Positions 19,497-25,657 of a DNA stretch of 25,657 bases are shown piece by piece. Source of the DNA: Terana coerulea (Eukaryota; Basidiomycota; Agaricomycetes; Polyporales; Phanerochaetaceae); NCBI GenBank assembly GCA_024811115.1, contig JAKOGH010000573.1:1-25657 (forward strand). The letters are read 5' to 3'. The position numbers and the translations under genes are program-made. The notes below the pieces were generated by a model. It saw only the letters and a program-made list of their open reading frames with translations, had not been told where the DNA came from and made no database searches. Within the stretch, counting starts at the first letter, position 1. Every line of letters begins with the position of its first letter.

Positions 19497-19920
19497 TTCT
19501 CGTCCTTTGGCCTGGATACGACGCAGAGCGGGGACGGTTCGCTTCACCGAAGTGGGTGTCGCAGTGTGGGGGTCCGGGGACTCGCTATATCTGCCTGGGT
19601 TTAGCAAGATGTAAACTAGCCATTAGGTTTGATTCAGCATTAACTTGCGGATTGACGGCATAGATACGCACATATGGGTGTAGTACAGCTGCAGCCACCA
19701 GAGGTTCTCTTCAGTTTCTCGTCCTTATGGTGGGTCTTGAGACGACGCAGAGCGGGAGAGAGCTCGCTTCAGCGAAGGGGTGTCGCAGTGTGGGGAGCTT
19801 GCTAGCCAGCTGCTATCTGCTTGGTCTCAGCAAGATGAGAACTGGTCATTAAGTTTGATTCAGCATTGACTTGCGCATTGACGACATAGATACGCACATA
19901 TGGGTGTAGTACAACTGCAG
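19497..19920 (+). repeat. Direct duplication of about 200 bp, second set
   Basis: Copies at 19497-19694 and 19726-19920, matching 4869-5292. Confidence 0.85.
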
Positions 19921-20481
19921 GCCGTGCGGCCTATCGCACTGGCTGCAATCCTCCTCGCAGTTCTTGGACACCGACGAGGGTCCGGGCTTTCGACGACGGG
20001 AGACGGGTGCACAGCAGCCTGGTCGGCGGTGGCAAAGGTATGTCTCAGCGCGGCCAGGATGGAAGAGGAGGAGAAGGAGAAACGCAGACTGCGTCCGTGG
20101 GTGATCCTGCGTATGCTGAGGCCCGTCCGAGGTTATTGTGATACACATAATAAGATTACCCGCGCGAGTGCACCTGCCGTTTCGGGCAGACGACCCTGGT
20201 GCGCGAGACCCTGTCCAATCACGATCAAGCGTTCCTGGGCGCCTCCGCACAAATCCGGGGCAGAGACCCTCGCCACGATCGGAAACGGGCCATGTTGCGA
20301 CCCAGGCCTATCTGCACCCAACACATATGCCCCACCCCCGCCATCTGCTCCAGAACTCACCAAGTCGATCGCATGTGTCTCCAACGGCTCTCTCGTATGT
20401 TTTCTCCTGCATCTTAGCTCGAGTGGGCACGGCGCGACTCGCGAGCAGGGGACAGCGAATTTGTCGGGAGGGAGCTCCTAA
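19900..20481 (+). CDS. Doubtful ORF, second copy (193 aa)
   Basis: Matches the frame at 5272-5856. Around residues 140-150 it reads APNTYAPPPPSAPEL in place of APSAYAPAPAHLLPEL, from five or so base changes and a net loss of three bases. The hydrophobic N-terminus is unchanged. Still no recognisable family. Confidence 0.2.
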   Translation: MGVVQLQAVRPIALAAILLAVLGHRRGSGLSTTGDGCTAAWSAVAKVCLSAARMEEEEKEKRRLRPWVILRMLRPVRGYCDTHNKITRASAPAVSGRRPWCARPCPITIKRSWAPPHKSGAETLATIGNGPCCDPGLSAPNTYAPPPPSAPELTKSIACVSNGSLVCFLLHLSSSGHGATREQGTANLSGGSS

Positions 20482-20825
20482 ACTCAAGATCACCGCTCAG
20501 CATGAACAGCCTCTTCGCAATTATCCGCTGCACACACCCTGGCATCCGTCTTCCAGGCCTGCACACATGACGCAGTGTCGGCGCACGGTTATCACCGGCG
20601 TGCGACCCGCTCCGCTCCGTGCTGCAGGCTCCGCCGCTCGCGCGAAGAACACCAGAGGGCACTCTTGAGAGGACGCTAAATTGCGAAGCACTCTCATGCA
20701 GCCGAGACCCGAGCCCTTCGCGGTGCGAACGCGAATACGTGCGAATATGCGTGGCACCGCCCCGAATAGTCGCGTTCTGCAGGAACGGTCGGTAACATCT
20801 GCGCACGCCGGAGCCGTGGCGACCG

Positions 20826-21150
20826 ATGCGGGTGCGCGCATCCCAGGAAGCACACCACCTGCTGCGTCTGGCGTCCTCTGCCGCTCTGCGAGTGCTGCGC
20901 TACTGGAGATTGTACACCCGGTCAATGCGTGTCGTAAGTCGTATCAATCAATCCCATGCCAGCGCACCACCGACTGATACAGTGCGGTTTGCATTTGTTG
21001 CAGGGCGTGCAGTCGCTTTGGGACACTCTGGACACCGATGGGGACGCACCCGGGATTGGAGGAGGGATAGTTACCTGGTGGATCCATCGAGGTGCCATCC
21101 GGCCGCAACGCTGCGCTCCGCGATGGGAGCGACCGCATGGACGACTATGA
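20826..21150 (+). CDS. Possible two-exon small protein, second copy
   Basis: Exons 20826-20933 and 21004-21150, intron 20934-21003 intact. One G-to-A change near 20845 replaces the Arg codon CGG by CAG (Gln); the rest is the same as 6203-6527. Confidence 0.25.
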
Positions 21151-21237
21151 CTCATCTGCTCCCAGGCCTGCGGGACGCGTCGACGACCGCTCTCGGCCTG
21201 CTGGCTGCTGCATCGAGAATCTAGCATCACTCGTCTG

Positions 21238-21328
21238 TCCGTGCTGTAACTGCAACTGCCTATGTCCGTACTGTAACTGCAACTGCCTGTGTGACGACGC
21301 GTCCGTACTGTAACTGCCCATGTGACGG
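21238..21328 (+). repeat. Short tandem repeat, second copy
   Basis: Three TCCGTRCTGTAACTGC units at 21238, 21265 and 21302, as at 6615-6705. Confidence 0.8.
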
Positions 21329-21481
21329 CACGCGCTGTCTACCCCCATCACACGGCTCCCATCATGCGCCCGATGCACCGCCCCCTCCCGACCGCGCTTT
21401 GGCTCGACACGCCCGCTCTCGAGCTCAATCACACAGCTACTCTACGTTCGCGCTCACGTGAAGTGGCCGTGCTCGCCCGTC

Positions 21482-22512
21482 GCTCGCCGGACGCAGTCTT
21501 GTGGTCTCGCCGCAGTTTCGTCCTCACACCGCGCCGACGACGTGCAGCACTCTCGGAACATGTACGTGCGGTACGGGCCAGAAGTCACTGACCTTTTGGC
21601 TCGCGAACTCACGGCGTGCTCAGGGAACGGGATGGCGTCGTCGGAGCTGCACTGGGGAGGAAAGATGCTTGGTAAGCTCAAACACGTGTGGCGTTGGTTT
21701 AAACACTCACGCAGTGCAGACTTTTCGTCCTCGCACATATGGTTTACTTCAGCCCCGGTAGCGCACTAACGAGCACCGTAAGCACACGTCGTGGCCCACG
21801 TATGCTGGCAAACTCACCTCGAAGTAGCCGTCGCTCGCCGGACGCAATGGTGTCGTCTCGGGCCGTTTCGACGCCTCCAGACCGCCGTGAGCCTGCGAGA
21901 CGACGCAACGCTCTACCAACCCGACCAAGGCAAGCCGTTGTTGCGGATACCGATGTACGTCAGAACTGCACTCTTTATCAGCACAACCGTCTTGCGCCTG
22001 CTCGCCGGACGCAAATCCGTCGTCTCGGCCCCATTTCGACCCCTCCATACCGCCGCCGTGAGCCCGCGGGACGCCGCAGCAGCGCTGCCAACTAAGGCAA
22101 GTATTTGCTGCAGATGCGGGATCGCGGGAAAGCTCACTCTTTGCGATCCCCGCCGGACGCGTTTCTGGCGTCTCGGCGCGACTTCGAACCCTGAAGCACG
22201 TCCCCGGCCCGTGGAAACCCACAATGCGTCGCACGCACCCATTCGCCCATGGACCTCGCTCGCCGGACACCCAAACGTCCTCTCGCGGCAAGCCGAGGGG
22301 CAGTGCACCAACGATGTGTGGCGGCTTGCGCACTGACCTGGCATAGCATTGCCCTCGACGCACTCGCCCCGAACGCACGCTGTCGAATCAGCAAGGTCAG
22401 CATCGCCCGTGCACGTCCACGCACCCGCGAACTCACCACACTCCAGCGCCGCCGCCGTGCTCGCCGTGCGCCTTTCCGTCGTCTCGGCGCTATCGCGACG
22501 CCTGAAGCCCGC
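21482..22512 (+). repeat. Irregular GC-rich repeat family, second copy
   Basis: Matches 6859-7890. The stretch 21910-21990 differs from the first unit by five G-to-A changes and two one-base indels, the densest divergence between the two macro-units. Confidence 0.6.
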
Positions 22513-23022
22513 CGTCGGCTTCCGCCACCGGACGGCAAACCAGGTCGACGTCGTGCGTGCACGCACCCGTCGCGACGCACCGCGCCGCCTCCCCGCCGGG
22601 AAGCACCCCACAGCCGCCGTCGCGGCCGTTTGCGACACCCCGGAGGCGATCCCATGGAGCCGTTTCGGCGGACGACTATACGTCGTGGCGGCGCAAACTC
22701 GACGGTGAGTGGCAGGAGCGTGCGTATCCTCGGCAGGCCGCTGACTGGCTGTTCCAGGTTCGCTGGTGTTCGCGACAGGAACGCCAGCCGGGGGACGTCG
22801 ACCTGCGGTTTCTGCGGATGGCGGTGCGTCGTCACGGCGCGACAGTGAGGGTAAGCCGTCCGGCGTCGCGTGTGCTCGAAGGAGTGTTGCTGACGGCGAC
22901 TGCAGCGCGCTCCCCGTGCGGCCGACCGTGCACGCCGTCGACGTCCTCAACCACGGCCTTCACGCGAGGGAGCCGAGTGCAGGGGCCTGCGCGCGGGAGA
23001 CAGAGAGGAGCGACGGCCGCGG

Positions 23023-25657
23023 CGGCATCCCAGGGGCGGCGGGCTGCGTGCGCACTCGGAGGCTCTGGACACGGACGGCGAGATGGCGGCGCAAAGCCTA
23101 CGAGGGCAGACGCCAGCAAGCTGCATCAAGGGGTCTCGCGGCCCGTGGAAGCGAGGACCCAGGGCCCAGGGCCCAGATAGCCGAGCACCCAGCGGAAGGG
23201 GGTCAATCGCGCGCGACACGGATCGCGACTACCCGGCACAGATCAGGTTGACGACGGCGGCGCATGCGGTCAAGGGACGTGCACGACGAGAGACGCGGCT
23301 CGCGGCTGCGTCCCGCGTGCGGCGGGCTGCGTACGCGCTCAAGGTCCCAGAGAATGTGCGCCGTCGGAGGCGAGCAAACCAGCTCCAAGGGCGGCGGACC
23401 CTGTGCTGCGTAGAACACGGCTCCATCTCACGTTCGGCGGGCTGCGTACGCGCTCAAGGTCCCAGAGAATGTGCGCCGTCGGAGGCGAGCGAACCAGCTC
23501 CAAGGGCGGCGGACCCTGTGCTGCGTAGAACGCGGCTCCATCTCGCGTTCGGCGGGCTGCGTACGCACTCAATGCCCCCAAGAATGAGTCGCGTCGGCTT
23601 CGATCAAGGCGACTCCAGGGGCGGCAGACCAAGCAGGGCGGGTACCGCGGCTTCATCCCGCGCTCGGCGGGCTGCGTACGCCCTCAAGGTCCTCGGAAAC
23701 GGACTTCGAAAACCCCAGAATGGGGCGCGCTCGACGTCTCCGCAAAGGAGGCCCAAGATAGCCGATGGACACCGCCGCGAGGGCCCTGGTCAGTGAAGGC
23801 GCGAAGGCCAGCTCGATCACAGCCGAGAAAGGCTACCACTTAGGCAGCCGATACGAGCGGCGTGAAACGCGGCTTCATCTCGCGTTCGGCGGGCTGCGTA
23901 CGCACTCAATGCCCCAAATAATGAGTCGCGTCGGCTTCGATCAAGGCGACTCCAGGGGCGGCAGACCAAGCAGGGCGGGGACCGCAGCTTCGTCCCGCGC
24001 TCGGCGGGCTGCGTACGCACCCGACGCCCTCGAGAATCAGCTCCGCCGGAGTCGCGCAAAGCAGCTCCAGAGGCAGCAGATCCCATGCGGCACAGACCGC
24101 GGCTGCATCCCGCGCTCGGCGGGCTGCGGGTGCACGTAAAGTCCTCGAAAATGAACCCTGGAAAACCCGGACCAGGCTGCTGCCGGGCGAGAGACTGGCC
24201 GGAGCGTGAAACGCGGCAGAGCCTCGCATGCGGCGGGCTGCGTACGCACTCAAGGTCCTCGAAAACGGGCTTCGAAAACCTTACAACAGACTACTGCCGG
24301 GGCGACTGACAGAATGGGGCGCGTTTGGCGGGCTCCAAACGCGCTTGGCGTCTGGAAAGCTACCGTATAGGCGGCCGACAACGAGGGGCGAGAAACGCGG
24401 CTGCATCCCGCGCTCGGCGGATTGCGTACGCACTCAAGGTCCTCGGAAACGGACTTCGAAAACCCCAGAACGGGGCGCGCTCGACGTCTCCGCAAAGGAG
24501 GCCCAAGATAGCCGACGGGCACCGCCGTGAGGCGCGATAATCGACTCGATCGGAATTGAGAAACGCTATCGCATAAGCAGCCGGCGACGAGGGCGTTGAA
24601 ACGCGGCTGCATCCCGCGCTCGGCGGGCTGCGTACGCACTCGACGTCCTCGATAATGAGCTCTGTCAGAGTCGGGCAAAGCAGCTCCGAGGGCCGCAGAC
24701 CACCCGGGGCGCAGACCGCGGCTGCATCCCGCGTTCGGCGGGCTGCGGATGCACTCGAGGTCCTCGAAAATGAAGTCGGGAAAGCCTGCACCAGGTTGCT
24801 GCCGGGGCGAGAGACGGAACGCGGCATGGAGCGCGGCTGCGTACGCGCCCGACGTCTCTGCAAAGGAGGCTCAAGATAGCCGACGAAGACCACCGTCAGG
24901 GCGCTGGTCAGTGAAGGCACAAAAATCAGCTCGATCGGGGCCAAGAAAAGCGGCCGTATAGGCGGCCGATGACGAGGGGCGTGAAACGCGGCTGCATCCC
25001 GTGCTCGGCGGGCTGCGTGCGCACTCGATGTTCCCAAGAACGAACTCCGTCGAAGTCGAGAAAACCACTCCGGGAGCTGCAGACTAGCTAGGGCACAGAC
25101 CGCGGCTACATCCCGCGTTCGGCGGGCTGCGTGCGCACTCAACGTCCTCAGAAATGGACTTTGAAATCCCCTGCATTGGTGGCTTGCTGGGCGCTGCCAG
25201 AATGGAGCATGAGCCGCGGCAGAGTCTCGCGTTTGGCCCCGAGCTGCGTACACATTCAGCGTCTTCGAAAACGGACCTCGAAACCCCCATGGTGGCTACG
25301 CGGCAACTGACCGGACGAGGCGCGAGCGCGAATGTCGCGATCGACGGGCTACGTTCGCACTCGCCATCCCCGCAAAGGAGTCTCAAGATAGCCGACGGAC
25401 GCCGTCGTGAGGGCCGTGGTCAGCGAACGCGCGAGAATGGACTGAATAGAAGTTAAGAGAAGCTACCACGGAGACGGCAGACAGCACGAGGCGCGGAACA
25501 CGGCTGCATCCCACACTCGGCGGGCTGCGTACGCACTCGATGTCCGCGAGCATGGCCCTTCGAAACACCCCGAACTGGTTACTGTCGCGGCGACTGACAG
25601 GTCGGGCGTGGCGCGACGGAGTCTGTCGCTTGGCGGTCTGTGCACACGGGCAGGGCT
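23023..25657. repeat. 115-bp repeat array, second copy (truncated by window)
   Basis: Anchors at 23321, 23436, 23551, 23666, 23888, 24003, 24118 and onward follow the first-unit array with the same 115-bp steps. The unit count is unchanged between the two macro-units: I see no gain or loss of a 115-bp unit, only single-base indels. Confidence 0.9.

Larger units (their letters stand above)
14628..25657. repeat. 14.6-kb macro-repeat, unit 2 (first 11.0 kb)
   Basis: Direct repeat of 1-11042, about 99.7% identical by eye. Differences are mostly one-base changes in short C or G runs (for example near 15590, 18596, 20345, 20610, 21678, 23127, 23275, 24186, 24593). There are also clustered substitutions near 18801, 20320, 21910-21990 and 24208. 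Long stretches, including the whole exon ladder 16127-18029, look identical. The unit is cut by the window end, so it is unknown whether it is complete or followed by more units. Confidence 0.95.

Overview
The window is GC-rich nuclear DNA that looks like a filamentous basidiomycete, probably an Agaricomycete. Introns are about 45-70 nt with GTAAGT/GTGAGT donors, CTAAC/CTGAC/TTGAC branch-like sites and YAG acceptors. The start regions have a TATA-like box followed by a CT-rich stretch. One intronless gene belongs to a family I recognise from mushroom genomes. I see no rRNA, convincing tRNA, bacterial-type operon, CRISPR array or transposase.

The dominant feature is a direct duplication on the kilobase scale. 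Bases 1-14627 form one unit, and 14628-25657 repeat its first about 11.04 kb at roughly 99.7% identity (my count by eye). Every feature of unit positions 1-11042 therefore appears twice. Only 11043-14627 is single-copy here, because the window ends inside the second unit. This may be a genuine tandem macro-repeat, a circular molecule written out as a concatemer, or a haplotype/long-read assembly duplication. Most differences are one-base indels in short homopolymers plus clustered one-directional G-to-A changes.

Layout of one unit. 1-1310: no firm gene, three intron-like segments. 1319-3600: a promoter-like start, then a ladder of very short exons (36, 36-37, 50, 117-137 nt) and about 55-nt introns. 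The ladder is itself an internal tandem duplication (1519-2250 and 2251-3226), and each later exon carries one copy of a palindromic motif, GCAGA-N4/6-TCTGC. The second internal unit supports a spliced reading frame of about 253 codons; the first is shorter and carries lesions. 3796-4590 (minus): conserved Agaricomycete protein of unknown function. 4869-5292: a duplicated block of about 200 bp. 5272-6527: weak reading frames, one joined by a good 70-nt intron. 6615-6705: short tandem repeat. 6859-7890: irregular GC-rich repeats. 8401-12140: a large array whose units recur at exactly 115 bp, interrupted by a second repeated module. 12386-12438: a strong hairpin. 12523-13227 (minus): a two-exon gene of unknown function with a TATA box. 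13313-14627: nothing I can support.

Few genes here have assignable function, so no pathway can be drawn. The interest lies in the nested repeats (16-nt motif, exon, three-exon module, 14.6-kb unit) and in whether the exon ladder and the 115-bp array are transcribed or structural. Long open frames in the repeat arrays are composition artefacts and are not annotated as genes.
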